A stretch of DNA of 64,000 nt from Ditylenchus dipsaci (lineage: Eukaryota; Nematoda; Chromadorea; Rhabditida; Anguinidae). The translations under genes and the position numbers were made by a program. The stretch covers positions 248,001-312,000 of the forward strand of contig SADC01000189.1 of assembly GCA_004194705.1 (NCBI GenBank), written 5' to 3'. Numbering within the stretch: the first letter of the stretch is position 1; every line of letters begins with the position of its first letter. Below the pieces are notes generated by a model. It was given only the letters and a program-made list of their open reading frames with translations. It ran no database searches and was not told the DNA's origin. Below, one piece after another: positions 22,648-35,280 of this stretch.

Positions 22648-23594
22648 GTACGTGTCAATTGTTCCCGGCGCCGATTGTTCCCGGCGACCGATTGTTCCCG
22701 GCCTATATAAAAGGGACAATTGTTCCCGGCATATATAAAATGACCGATTGTTCCTGGCCTATATAAAAGGGACAATTGTTCCCGGCATATATAAAATGAC
22801 CGATTGTTCCCGGTCTATGCAAAAGGGACAATTGTTCCCGGCATATGTAAAATGACCGATTGTTCCCGGGGACCGATTTTTCCCGGGTCATATAAAAGGG
22901 ACAATTCTTCTCGGCTAATAAAGACAGTTTTCTTTTTCAAGTTTTTGATTTATTTTCGTTATTGCTTTTGTTATTTACCTTTTTGACCCATATTTACCTC
23001 TTTTTATCTACAAATACTTTAGTGCTGATATGGATTTCAATTTCATCGCTAATGTTCTTGCTCGCATTGATCAAGCAATACTTGGCGGAATGGTGGCTCC
23101 AAGAAAGCGCAGGGTCTACAGAGAAGCTGATGCTAGAATCTTACAAAAAGTTGAGCGCTATCATCAGACTAACCTCATTGATTACCTCCGTGGACTAGCT
23201 CACAATTTCGTGATGGATCAGTAGAATATTATTGCTTGTTTCGTTATTATTATCGTCGTTATTGTTTCGAAAGGACAATAAACTCAGTCATAAGCATTTA
23301 TAAAGCGTATTTTTTCTAAGCCGGAGTACGCTCTTATAGTACTGACAGGATTAGAACGGGCTTTTCATGTAAACTGGGAACAATTGGTCCTTTTATACCA
23401 GCCGGGAACAATCGGTCGTAGGGAATAATCGGTCATTTTACATATGCCGGGAATAATTGTCCCTTTTATACTAGCCGGGAACAATCGGTCATTTTATATA
23501 TGCCGGGAACAATTGTCCCTTTTATATAGGCCGGGAACAATCGGTCGCCGGGAACAATCGGCGCCGGGAACAATTGTCCGTGTCCGGCACGTAC
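22648..23594. mobile_element. Nested element with inverted AATTGTTCCCGG arrays, copy B
   Basis: Counterpart of 3188-4133. The arrays at 22655-22905 and 23375-23590 are inverted relative to each other. TATATAAAA-type spacers sit between the operator-like cores. In this copy the central ORF is intact. Confidence 0.75.
23030..23224 (+). CDS. Small basic protein of the AATTGTTCCCGG element (64 aa)
   Basis: An intact 64-codon frame, ATG 23030 to TAG 23222-23224. The N-terminal third is hydrophobic and acidic-amphipathic (MDFNFIANVLARIDQAIL). A PRKRR basic cluster at about residues 24-28 could be a nuclear signal or DNA contact. The C-terminal half is helix-prone and ends LRGLAHNFVMDQ. A diverged relative of its last 18 residues sits at 7213-7263 and 26674-26724, with six silent codon differences. 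No known family recognised. It lies between two inverted arrays of palindromic sites with TATA-like spacers, so a role in binding those sites or in mobilisation is possible but unproven. No intron is needed. Confidence 0.5.
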   Translation: MDFNFIANVLARIDQAILGGMVAPRKRRVYREADARILQKVERYHQTNLIDYLRGLAHNFVMDQ

Positions 23595-23736
23595 TATAAA
23601 TTTTACATTACGTAATTTTCCAAATTCTTTATCATAGATGGCGCCTCTATACTGACGATAACAATTAAATGAAATGAGTAACGTAAATTTAGCAAAGAGA
23701 ATCTTATGCAGATGACAATTTTCCTGCTAATATTTC

Positions 23737-23856
23737 TTAAGCCACTCTTTTGCGGAAAGCGTCCACTTCTTCAGCCTCGTAATCCATCAAACCCTCGCGA
23801 GATGCTCGTTCGGCAAACACACACGTGAAAACACCGCAGTCATCGCTGTTCTGTTG
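23737..23856 (-). pseudogene. Ulp1/C48 peptidase-like C-terminal fragment, copy B
   Basis: Identical in content to 4276-4395: QQNSDDCGVF, then acidic residues and FRKRVA before TAA (minus strand). Confidence 0.6.
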
Positions 23857-25441
23857 TCAAGAAAGCTTCTTGAAATTTGGTTTCATTATCCCAATATGCC
23901 GCTACTCGCTGCTGAGACAAAGCAAATTTTTTCGTAGCCCTTCAATAAGATTCCAGATTGTCGAATCAGATGCTGCCATAGTCTGGATCATTTGACCATT
24001 GAAAGACTCGATTCCATTACTTGTTTTTGGCTCTCCTGTCTTGATTGGCACTCGAATATTCCATGCTTTTGTGTCAAACCTGAATTTCCACTCCTCATAT
24101 TCTTTAAAACATCTCTAAATCAAATACCGCGGCTTTTTTCTTTTCGGTGCATTGATTAGCTGGCCCACATAATTTTTTTCAAAGTAGTCTAGCAGCGGAT
24201 GCAACTGTTTTTCGAAGTCGGAACTTTCAGCTGTTTCCTTAAATTTTTTGACCATGAAATCATTCAAAACAGCGCTAACCTTTATTCGCTAAATGCATCA
24301 CCAATCTCAACTGTAGGGACAAATGCAAGAGCAGGAACCATACTGACTCGACGTCGGAAACTGCTAGTAGTGTCGTAAAGAACTTTGTGACCTATCTCGT
24401 GGACTTTGCGCACAATAGACTTCTGTAGATGGAAGAAGCAGGCTATGATTTCAATCTTAGAAACACTTTCTAAACTAAACAGTTAGTCGGTCATAACAAT
24501 TAATCGGATAATATAACCTTAAATGCACTAAACTCGGCAATCTCAAAATCAACTGCGATGCTTGTTGGCGAAAGCTTCGCACGCAACTCCAGCGAAATCT
24601 TTAGCACAAACTCATACGATGATTGCAGGCGGTGGTTCATAAGACAAAAGACCATCGGTGCATAAGAATGAGCAAGGCGGATGAAGATGATCCAGATCTG
24701 GTCAAAAAGCACTGGCACTACATCAAAGGTACCGTCACACCCCCACTTGTCGACAGACTGCAGCAAGTCCAGGCAACGGTTGGTCGAGAATATCAGTCTT
24801 CGCTCATCATTGTTCCAACCATCGTATTTGAGGAATTCTTCACCATCAAAAAGCTTGTATTCATTAGGCAACGAAATTATAACACTTAAAACAAAAATTG
24901 GAGAAGGAAAACTTACTAGTAACTCATGCAAATTCTTTGAATTTTCTGGCTCAAGGTTTTTTTTGTTGCGAATCTTCGAATATTTCTGGCTAAGAGTGAA
25001 CGACGCACAAGAGGTTTGGCTTCTTCCGACACACCAGCTATGCAGTCGGCGACGATTGAACGAGGCGCTTCTTTACTCAAGACGGCTTTCCTCTGAACCA
25101 CACCTTGCAAACGCTTTAGCTCCACACGGGCACTATCACCCAAATGGTTGTGTTCGGCGGTGACTGACAGCTTCCCATTAAAATTTACGGCTCTCCCTGT
25201 GACAAAAAGCTCTTTTAAGCTTGCAGTATGAGTGAAATCTGTATAACCTGGACATTTAGATCCAACTTCCCCATCCGCTCCAGCTTGGCAAAAGATACAT
25301 CTCCGGTATATTCGGTCCCCTCTATAATTGTTCTTTCAGTAAAGGAAACCATAGATATCTTGAACCATTTCCTTGTTTTTTTTTCGGAAAGCAGCACTTG
25401 ATAATTTGCTTTATTTTGATAATTTTCTTTCATCCATTTTG
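23857..25441 (-). pseudogene. MULE transposase, broken, copy B
   Basis: Counterpart of 4396-5980. The core domain is at 24931-24500 and the adapter segment at 25143-24916. The same stops and frameshifts are present, so it was inactive before the duplication. One substitution distinguishes the copies (24814, A versus C at 5353). Confidence 0.75.
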
Positions 25442-26339
25442 ACGCCTTAAGCTAATTTAATAAAATCTGGACTAAAACATTACATGAAAATCAAAGCTTT
25501 TCGAAATATAAAATACCCTTCAGCCCTTCCATTAAATGTAAAAGTTGGAAACTTGGTTTAAGATTTCTCCTAAAAGTTATAAACAGAATGCCAAAATGTA
25601 AATGAATTCGATGTAGATGGATTCGTTTGTAGATGAATTAGGTGTAGATGAATTCACCTAATGCCCTTTTTCAATGTTACAGTCTTTTCGATAAGCCTTC
25701 TGAATTTTTAATTTTTGTACTGCCTTTTCAAAAAGCCTTCTGAATTTTTTAATTTTGTACCGCCTTTAAAAAAGCCTTCAGATTTTTTAAATTTCCTACC
25801 GCCTTTTCAAAAAGTCTTCACTTACTAATTTACTGATTTTTCAAGCACTTTTTCTTTCGTTTGACCAAGTTTATGGCCTGGTTCAATTCTTTTTGAACAT
25901 TTATGACTGCAAGAGAGTCGAAAGATAAGTATACGTGTCTCACAAAAATTCAGGTCAGGAATAACTAATATTTTCTGAGAATTTCATCCGAATGCTTAGT
26001 GTGGTCGACTCGCAATAGAAAGTAATCATGCTGTGGCATTCTGAAACTCAATTTAAGTCGGCTTCCTGTACTGACCTCATGTATGCTACCTATACCTTGT
26101 CATGAGTTTGCCTACTACACTATGTTTACTCCGAAATAGAAATGAGGATCAAAAACATAATTTACTGGTGTAACGTTCCGTATTAAGTTAAACTTCGATA
26201 ACCTGCACTCCAATAACCCGATACCAAAAAGACGACAGTAATTTCACCAATAAGCCGGCACGGAGTTGGGAAAACTCGGTCTAAAAAGTAGTAAATTTGG
26301 AGGTTACAGGTTTTAGAAAAAGGCAAGAAGAAAAAAGAA

Positions 26340-26727
26340 AATACAGACAGCCTTTGAAAAAGGCGGCAGAAAAATTAAAAATTTCACAGGCTTTGGAAAA
26401 AGACGACAGTAATTTTAAAAGCCGTGAAAACTTTTGAAAAAGATTATAGAAATTAAAACTGTTACTACCGCCTTTTAAAAAGGCTACAGAAAATAGGAAC
26501 CCTCTTACAGCTTTTTTAAAAAGGCGGTAGTGAATTAATGAAAAGTAACCGCCTTTTGAAAAGGCGGTAGCTTGTTTGAAAAATTTTCAAGACTTTTTAA
26601 AAAGGCTGTAGTTATAAAAAATATTAGCCTTTAAAAAAGGCTGCGAAGTATGCATAGTGTAAAACCGCCAACAAATTTGATACAATATCTCAGAGGGCTT
26701 GCTTACAACATCATTATGGATCAGTAA
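26340..26727 (+). mobile_element. Second element relic with CCTTTT palindromes and conserved peptide, copy B
   Basis: Counterpart of 6880-7266. The short frame ends at TAA 26725-26727. Confidence 0.55.
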
Positions 26728-26929
26728 TCTCGCTATCATACCACACAACATTGTTACTTGTTTTGTTACCGTATAACCTCTATTAATCCACCACCCTCTA
26801 ATAATCCCCCACCCCTAACTTTGAAGACCTATATTTCAGCCAAGAGTTCAGTCAAAAAATTCCAAAAATCTACCTACAAAGTGAGGAGAAAAAAAGAAAA
26901 ATTCAAAAAAAAATTTGGTATTACAATTA

Positions 26930-27164
26930 CCGTATTTCCTCTAATAAGCGCCCCGGGGCGCTTATTTTTCAAACTCCCAAAAATCGGAAAATTTGGAATT
27001 CGATTTCGAGATTTTTGGGTGCTCAACCAAAATCTAAAAAGTGGAATTGGTAGAGCTCGTGGGAGTTAAGAAAACGTATCAAACAGCTTTGCAAAATATT
27101 GCTTCTACACTGAGTTCCAGACCCTCAAAGTCGAGGGGGGGGGCGCTTATTAGAGGAAATTCGG
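26930..27164. mobile_element. CCGTATTTCC-family MITE in TA, copy B
   Basis: Counterpart of 7469-7705; it differs in the length of its G and C homopolymers. Confidence 0.7.
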
Positions 27165-27585
27165 TAAGTGTTTTGGTACTAGAAAAAAGTACCACCCAAA
27201 TTTCATTGTCATCAACAAGTATGGTCCTTTAGGTTTACTTTCATTCTTTATTCTGAAGAGAGTGAAAGGCAAAGCACGAGAATTTTCTTCTTTTGCTATT
27301 TTCTTTCATATTAATTGAGCTGAAATGATGTTGAGTTGCAAAGTCAGATAGACAAAGAAAATTTGCAACAGAGCATTAGAAATTTTATTGTATTCTATTA
27401 ACAAGTGTGTCTATGTATCGAAACAATCGCCGGACTGGAACATATCCTTTGCTTCGTCCATTGAACAATTATGAATCTGAATCACTTTCTGCTTTTCAGC
27501 TATCATTCACATCATAATTTGTTTATTTTAAATTTTTTTTTGAATATTGAGTGATATAAAACTCTTACTTTGTGGTTTTTAGACC

Positions 27586-29154
27586 TTTGTGAAATGTGTC
27601 TGGTAGGCTTTTAACACGTCAATTACTGTTCGGGATTCCGGTTTATTTCGACGCAGAATTTCACGTAGATCATTTCTCAAAAAATGTGTAAGGGTGTTTG
27701 GACGGGTCAAGTGACCTAAAAACTGGTTTTAAATGAGTGACCATTTCAAGCAAAGTGAATAATCTCCCGAGAGGCAGACTTCACTGTTCTCTATACCACA
27801 TACATGATTGGAATATGTCAGAATGACCGCTGCAATCTGCTATTTCAAATGCATGTATTTGAGCTGCAATATGTTGGCAAAAAGTGGGTCAACCAACGTC
27901 CATCTCACAAAAACACTATTTCTGACCTTCAAATTTGCACTTAAAGGACTCAAGAGCACGTCATAGCTGTCTATAACTGCTCAATGTCTAGTCGATACTT
28001 GTAGAGAAACTCAAGAGCTACAAGATAGACGTAAAACCAGCACAAAATTAACCAAAACTCACTCAGAAATTACAGAAGAAAAGGTAAGACCAGCAGTTTT
28101 CAGGGTATCGAAATTTGAAGCATACCTGGTTTGGCATATTCCTGGCCAATTTTGTCATAAAAATTCAGAATGCAATATATCAAAATGATTAGCGTGAAAA
28201 ATGCAACAGAACTGATGTTAAGACTCATGAGACAACAAGCAAATATAACAAAATTCAAGCCAAAATAATTTGACCTCGAAATCCTCCAAAAAACCAGGGC
28301 TTTTTTACACAGTCTTACCTGTGATGTAACACTTGTATCTGATGCAGTTTTTCATGCTCTATCACGTAATATATTTGTTTTCAAAATACGACCCATAAAA
28401 TTTTGAGAAAATTAGGAAACCAAGCCACAACCACCTGAAGTTTCGTCTAAAAGCCCCGGTTTTTGATATTTTAGCCCTTTTAGCCCCCTGAATTTTGTTA
28501 TATTTGCTTGTTGTCTCATGAGTCTTAACATCAGTTCTGTTGTATTTTTCACGCTAATCATTTTGATATATTGCATTCTGAATTTTTATGACAAAATTGG
28601 CCAGGAATATGCCAAACCAGGTATGCTTCAAATTTCGATACCCTGAAAACTGCTGGTCTTACCTCTTCTTCTGTAATTTCTGAGTGAGTTTTGGTTAATT
28701 TTGTGCTGGTTTTACGTCTATCTTGTAGCTCTTGAGTTTCTCTACAAGTATCGACTAGACATTGAGCAGTTATAGACAGCTATGACGTGCTCTTGAGTCC
28801 CTTTAAGTGCAAATTTGACAGGTCAGAAAATAGTGGTTTTGTGAGATGGACGTTGGTTGACCCACTTTTCGCCAACATATTGCAGCTCACATACATGCAT
28901 TTGAAATAGCAGATTGCAGCGGTCATTCTGACATATTCCAATCATGTATGTGGTATAGAGAAGAGTGAAGTCTGCCTCTCGGGAGATTATTCACTTTCCT
29001 TTAAATGGTCACTCATTTAAAACCAGTTTTTAGGTCACTTGACCCGTCCAAACACCCTTACACATTTTTTTGAGAAATGATCTACGTGAAATTCTGCGTC
29101 GAAATAAACCGGTGTCCCGACCAGTAATTGACGTGTTAAAGACTCTGTCACAAA
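27586..29154. mobile_element. Large foldback element (about 1.57 kb palindrome), copy B
   Basis: Counterpart of 8127-9698. Confidence 0.8.
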
Positions 29155-29262
29155 TTTTCTGGAAACTTTAGAAAAACATAAATTTCAGTCTTTTTGAAAA
29201 TAGGAGTAGGCATTTGTTGAATTTTTTTGACTAGAATTTCAAAACTTAGGTCAATAGTTATT

Positions 29263-29758
29263 CCGGCTTTTCAAAACGCCCGAAAATGTTTTTTCACATG
29301 TTTCCGAAAATGTTTCCTTTACAAGCTCGACCCACCTCCCGACTTCTTCAATTTTTAATTTTTTACAAGTTTTTTACTATTAGCCCATTCAACGTGAAAT
29401 CGAAAAGTAGGCTTAGGTCATAAATACCAGATTTTCAACTTTTCCTGTAAAAATTTGATTACAGATGGGTCAAAAGTGCAGACTTTAGGCCAAATATAAG
29501 GCAAAAATTACATGAAACTTATTTTAGCATGAAATTGTGGCGGTCTGCATTTTAGAGGATGAGTCAAATACCGAAAAGTAGGCCTGGATCTCCTTTACAA
29601 AGTTGTGCTCTATTTTTACAAGATCGGGTATCTACGCAAACTAGAAGCCATATTAAGTCAGGAACTCGTTTGTCTAGTCAAATTTGAGGAGTTTTTCAAT
29701 TTCCCGCAAAATTCCCTTGATAAGCTAAAAGAAACATTTCGGGCGTTTTGAAAAGCCG
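29263..29758. mobile_element. Foldback with CGGCTTTTCAAAACGCCCG ends, copy B
   Basis: Counterpart of 9807-10302. Confidence 0.6.
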
Positions 29759-29782
29759 TGTTATATGATGTTGTTATTAATT

Positions 29783-30137
29783 CGGGCAGCGAGCAATTGC
29801 GCAATTTCAAAATGCATTAATTCACATTGCGTAAAGTTCAAATTGCGCAAATGCAGATTGCGCAAGTGCGAATAGGGCAAATGCAAATTGTGCCAAAATC
29901 AATTCACCGGTTTTCGTGTTAAAAACTGATATGTTGAATTGTTATAGATGACACAGTACGCAAGTGAAAATTGAACCTGCTTTAATTGAAAATGTATGGC
30001 CCAACATTAGTCCCAGCAACCTTTAGCATTATCACGATTTTTCGCAATTTGCATTTGCGCAATCTGCATTTGCGCAATTTGAACTTTGCGCAATGTGAAT
30101 TTGCGCAGTTTGAAATTGCGCAATCGTTAGCTGCCCA
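29783..30137. mobile_element. TTGCGCAA-rich foldback, copy B
   Basis: Counterpart of 10327-10681. Confidence 0.75.
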
Positions 30138-30251
30138 CTAATTCACATTTTTAAACAAACGGGAAAAAACCAAAACTGCGCTGCAAATTTATTTTTTTTG
30201 GGAAAATCAAGATTTACCGAAAAATTAATTAAAAATTATCAAATATTTTTT

Positions 30252-30444
30252 AAAGGACCATGGTTTTTCCGAGTAGCAGCACGTGCAAAACTTTAATTAG
30301 TAGCGGACACTTCTCTTTCGTTTCGCACCAAACTCTTTTGAGTCATTTAGAACGGCTCCAAACAGTAAAGTTTGAGACGGAAGAGAAGTGTACCCGCTAA
30401 TTCAAATTATGTACATGCCATTGCGCGCAATAACCATGGTCCTT
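30252..30444. mobile_element. AGGACCATGG palindrome in TTAA, copy B
   Basis: Counterpart of 10797-10985. Confidence 0.7.
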
Positions 30445-30936
30445 AAATCTATGGTAAAAGTAAAAAACCTTGGAAATTGCAAAAATACACAAACGTGGCA
30501 GTGCCACATTTGCGATCCAGTTGGCCTGCGTACAATGTGAGAAGTGGAAAAAAGAGGCTGAAATAGGGCGATTTTCTCTCAGCCAGGAGTCTATCCACTC
30601 ATTCACCACTTCCACTAAGGCACTTAGCTCTTTCATTCGTTTCATAGGGCCTATAAATTCAGGCGTTTTAGGCTTAATGAAATCGACCAGGGAAGATTTG
30701 GCAACACCAAGTTTGTAGCTTAAAGGGACATGCTCACCTCATGGCCTTTCAGAATGGGCAAAACTTCATGGCGCAGTAGGTAAAGTGGGGGATTTTGGGT
30801 ACTTGTCCTGCAAGTACCGGATTTTGTTGTGCCAACAATGGAAAAAGTGTATTTCCCTTGAAATCCAGCGAGTTCAACTCCACTATCCGACACGTTCAAT
30901 TTCTTGCAAATTTATCATTACTAACCCATCCAATGG

Positions 30937-31353
30937 CCCTGTTTATAGTCGGGGTCAACTTTTAGGGTCAACTTTTTCTTAAATTCGAAAAATGTCAATA
31001 TTTATCGTTGTATTTCTTTATCTTGATGTTTATGACCCTAGGGCAACTTTTTGAGCTCTACACGAAAATATAGGCAGTTTTTCCGAGTGATTTATAAAAA
31101 TTTGACGCAGAAAAATCGGTGGGTAAAAAAAGTTGAGGGGTCAACTGGGGTCAACTTAGGGTCAACTTTTGTCAAAATTTTGTAGAGACAAGATGTCAAA
31201 TTTTTGTTAAAGCCATCTTGTAGAGCTCAAAAAGTTGAGTGGGGGTCATAAATATCAGATTTGGCACTTTCTCATCAAAAAATTAATATTTTAGCACTTT
31301 TGTGAAAAGTTGACCCCTAAAAAGTTGAGGGGTCAACTCGACTATAAACACTG
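30937..31353. mobile_element. GGGTCAACTTTT foldback, hAT-like, copy B
   Basis: Counterpart of 11481-11896, flanked by CCAATGG. Confidence 0.6.
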
Positions 31354-31565
31354 CCAATGGAAATTCGAAAAGTTGACTTAGGTCATAATTATCAGATTTT
31401 CAACTTTTCCTATAAAATTTTGAGTACAGGTCAAACCAAAGTGCAGACTTTACGTCAAATATAAGGAAAATAATTTTCTTGCAAAAAATGCAAAAAGACT
31501 TTTGAGACGTTTTACGTTAAGCTGGAAACCTCCTCTTTTATATAAATAAGATGAATTTTGTAATA

Positions 31566-31713
31566 CAGTCGACTCTCGATTTAACATACAGCCTGGGGAC
31601 CGACCCCGCCTATGTTAAATCGGGGGTGTATGTTAAATCAAGGTTAAATCAATTTGACGGAGTTTATTATTGAAGGGACCGGCCCAGCTGTATGTTAAAT
31701 CGAGAGTCGACTG
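31566..31713. mobile_element. CAGTCGACTCTCGATTTA MITE in TA, copy B
   Basis: Counterpart of 12109-12255. Confidence 0.75.
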
Positions 31714-32418
31714 TAATCGAAATTTAGAAAACTACAAGCCATGTGAAGTCTGGAACCCGTTTTTATCTTCAAATTCTAAGAGTCTTTCAGTTTCCCGCAA
31801 ATTTTTTTGAATTGTTCACAGGTCACCTTATTGCTCATTTTGACTTCTCTGAAAGGCCGTGCACCTGTTTAAAAATTATGGTCACTGAATTTTTTCCGAA
31901 TCATTGAACCTGGTTTAACTTGGTTTCTAACAATGCAAGGCTTATAAATTTATTTTAGGTATTCAATGATTAGGATTTTTTTTTTGAATTGGAGGGCACC
32001 AATTTCGAACAGGCGAGCATGCCTCTTAAACAGCGTAAACAGATACTAATATCCTACTTCAATATTCCCACGTCTCTTTTTTTACCAAATTTCCCCTAAT
32101 CATGGAACCTTGCGCAAAAAAACAACCTCTTTGGAATCGAAAATGTAGAGGGAATGAAGAGGTACTTTGCTCCAACATTTTGCATACTTCTTTGTTGTTC
32201 AATTGTTCAGCCAAACATATATTCTCCAGGTAGTTTTTAGCTGCTTTGGAGGTCATGGTTCTCAGCCAGGAGTCTAAACTGGTCCCTAAATTAAGGCTTT
32301 TTCTTTTGGATTTAAAATTCGATTTAATGTACAATTAAATCGAATTTGCCCCCAACCATAAAGACTTTCAAAGGACCATTGTTTTTGAAATCATTTAAAA
32401 TGTTGTAATAAATAGGTG

Positions 32419-32520
32419 CAGTCAAACTTCTCTATAAGCTACACTCTCTATAAGCTACACCTCCTTATAAGCTACACCTAGGTCCGGTCCCGAGGCGTAG
32501 CTTATAGAGAAGTTTGACTG
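32419..32520. mobile_element. Short CAGTCAAACTTCTC MITE, copy B
   Basis: Counterpart of 12959-13060. Confidence 0.7.
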
Positions 32521-33048
32521 TATAGGTAAACAGCTTTTTTAATCCAGAAATTCAAAAAACAATTTTAAACTTTATGTCTGCACTTATTTGAAATTTTTCA
32601 AAAATGTAAATATCAAATTAGTTGATATTGTTTGGCGCATAAAAGAAAAAAGTGCTTTAAGATTTGAAATAACCAGTCAGTTATAAAAAAGTAGTCTTGG
32701 AATACCGTATTATCTCAATTAGTTCCACACTATCTTTTAAAACCCACACCCATCAACTTTGAGGACATGTTTCTCAGCTCAGTGAAAAATTTAACAAAGC
32801 TGTTTATTGCATTTTCTTAAGTACCACGAGCTTCACCGTTTCCGCTTTTTGGATTTTCACCCGAAAATCTCGAGATGGACCCCAAATTTTTCCGATTTGC
32901 AGACGATTGAAAAATAATCCCACATCTGGAAATAAGAGAGAGAATACGGTATGTCAAAAATTTTCTGAAATTGGTTCTAGAATCATTAAAAATTAAATTA
33001 TTCCGAAAAATAGGCTATGGGCTTGACGGTATCCCCAATTTGGGAATA

Positions 33049-33470
33049 CAGTCAAACCTCTTCAAACCGGCACCCCAAAAGTTCGTTCCCGCCTAGGGTC
33101 CGACGATTTTTTTACCTCGATTTTTGTACTGTTTTGCAAGTTCTGTTTTGACAGTCTGGTTGCAAATATCGCAAGGATGCCGATTTTGCCTATCGTTTTT
33201 TAAAATACAGAAACTTTTCACTCTAAAAATCAAAACCTCTTTAAACCGGCACCCTATTTCGAAATAGGGTGCCGGTTTAAAGAGGTTTTGATTTTTTAGT
33301 GAAAATAGTCTCAAGTTTCTGAAAAACTATCGGCAAATCGGCATCCTTGCGATATTTACGACTAGACTGACAAAAAAAACTAGCAAACAGCACAAAAATC
33401 GAGGTAAAAAATCGTCGGACCCTAGGCGGGAACGAACTTCTGGGGGCGCCGGTTTAAATAGGTTTGACTG
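33049..33470. mobile_element. CAGTCAAACCTCTT foldback in TA, copy B
   Basis: Counterpart of 13590-14012. Confidence 0.75.
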
Positions 33471-33634
33471 TACCGCAAAGTGGGAGGTGGTATATTACAG
33501 TAGCACCGAATTTTCTTAACTCCCACGAGCTCTACCGGTTCTGCTTTTTCGATTTTAGTTGAGCACCCGAAAATCTCGAGATCGACCACAACATTTTTCG
33601 AATTTCGAGGGGTGGAAAAATAGACGGGTATGCC

Positions 33635-34768
33635 TAGGGTTGACCAATGGTCAATTGACCGAGCAATTGACCGGTCAATTAATATTAATTGACCGCTCGA
33701 TAAGAAATCGGTCAATTGTTCCCTGGTATCCACCAATTTATTTTACGGCACATTTGCCTTTTTGCCTTATTTTTATTCCGTTTCATCACGTAAAATGGAT
33801 GAGTAATGCAAAAATCTCCTAGTAAGGAACGCTCCAGAAACTGGGCTATTGTCAATTATTCCAAATTGGGATTCCCAATACAGTCAACGTTCGCAATACA
33901 GTCAATGATCCTGAAAGTTAACTCGTCAACTACGTCAATAAGGGGTTAAATAAGCGTACGCCAGTGGCCACCTGTGGCTTTTGTACAGGTCCAGGAGATA
34001 TCCCTCGTTATCCTTCTTGCAAGTAGGTGCTCTAGACCAATCAACCTTTTTTCGAATTTTTTCATTTCGATTTTTAGGGCATTTTTGAAGGAATTCAGAA
34101 ATTCTGATATTCATGATGTCAATCCAACTTTTCATTCTGCAAAATTTTTCTGAGATTGTAACACCGAGTTGTGAAGAAAATATGGCTCTGCAACCACATT
34201 AGCAATAAATAAAACTGGGGTCAATTCTTTTTAATGACAAATCAGCTTTTTAATGATATGTTGTTGTAGGGTTTATGATAACTAAGTGTAAATTTTTGAC
34301 CCAAAAAATTTAGGATATTTTCACAAAACGATTTTTTTTTTGACTAAAATAAGCAAAATTAGGTTGGATACAGCTTTTTGTTCAGCAAACACGACATACC
34401 ATTTAAAAGAGCAACTAAAAATGCACCGAAAAAGGCTTCAAAGTATAGAAAAACAAGGTCTTTGAAATGCTAAGCGACTGTTTCAAAAAAATTAACAAAT
34501 ATTTCAAAAAGCATTGAGACGGAATTTTTTTTAACCGCTAGAATAACCTGTAATTCTGACACCGAATTCAGTGTTCAGCATGCTTGATTTGCTATGTGAA
34601 CTACTTTTAAAAATTAAAAGTCATCGTCAAAATTTGAATTCCTCTCGAGACAATAATTATTCAAATATATTTTACAATTGACCGATTTTCAGTCAATTGC
34701 TGTCAATTGCTGTCAATTGACCGGTCAATTGACCGAGTTTTATTTGACCAGTCAATTGGTCAACCCTA
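33635..34768. mobile_element. hAT-like element with GGTATGCC target duplication, copy B
   Basis: Counterpart of 14177-15300. Target duplications are at 33627-33634 and 34769-34776. It contains one extra 12-bp TGCTGTCAATTG unit near 34695 relative to copy A. Confidence 0.85.
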
Positions 34769-34930
34769 GGTATGCCTGTTTGATAGTTAAGACGGTATAT
34801 TTCATTGAGGTTATTGATATATATCTCCCCGCATATATCTCCCCAGGCCTATTTCTTTAACTTGGGCTTAGGGTAGGTCAGCGTATGTTAGGACGGGCTC
34901 AAACCTGTTTTCCAAACTACAAGAAAATTC

Positions 34931-35171
34931 GACCCTACTAGCGAATACCCCCCCCCCCCAACGATTTTCACTTTTTTTACTTTAGTAAAAAGTACCCAAA
35001 TATATGTCCCAGACCCGGAAAATGTGCGCAAACTCTTCATTAGTCACAACTTCCGTACGCTGGCCTACCCCAAGCCTAAGGGCTAAGCCTAAACTTGTTG
35101 TTTGCAAGGGTAGTTACAGCAATTTTTAAAGGTCGGATGCTTGGGGGGGGGGGGTATTCGCTAGTAGCGCC
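34931..35171. mobile_element. 241-bp hAT-like MITE present only in copy B
   Basis: Inverted ends GACCCTACTAGCGAATACCC and the complement of GGCGCTACTAGCGAATACCC, each followed by a C or G homopolymer. Target duplication GAAAATTC at 34923-34930 and 35172-35179. Copy A has the intact empty site at 15453-15460. Relatives lie at 40372-40924 and near 62570. Confidence 0.9.
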
Positions 35172-35267
35172 GAAAATTCTAAAAATATTTTTGATATACG
35201 TGGGGAGATATACACCCATAACCGTACTTGAAGGTAATTTTTGGAAGCCTCTTGAACATAAAAATCA

Positions 35268-35273
35268 TTTATT
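35268..35273 (-). promoter_or_regulatory. Polyadenylation signal, PWWP gene
   Basis: Minus-strand AATAAA begins seven bases after the TAG stop at 35283-35281. The same signal is kept in copy A. Confidence 0.55.
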
Positions 35274-35280
35274 CTCATGC

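Larger units (their letters stand above)
21820..25818. mobile_element. MULE-type transposon remnant, copy B
   Basis: Counterpart of 2360-6355 with the same terminal CCTTTT palindromes, GAATTCATCTACAT inverted repeats and nested element. Confidence 0.65.
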
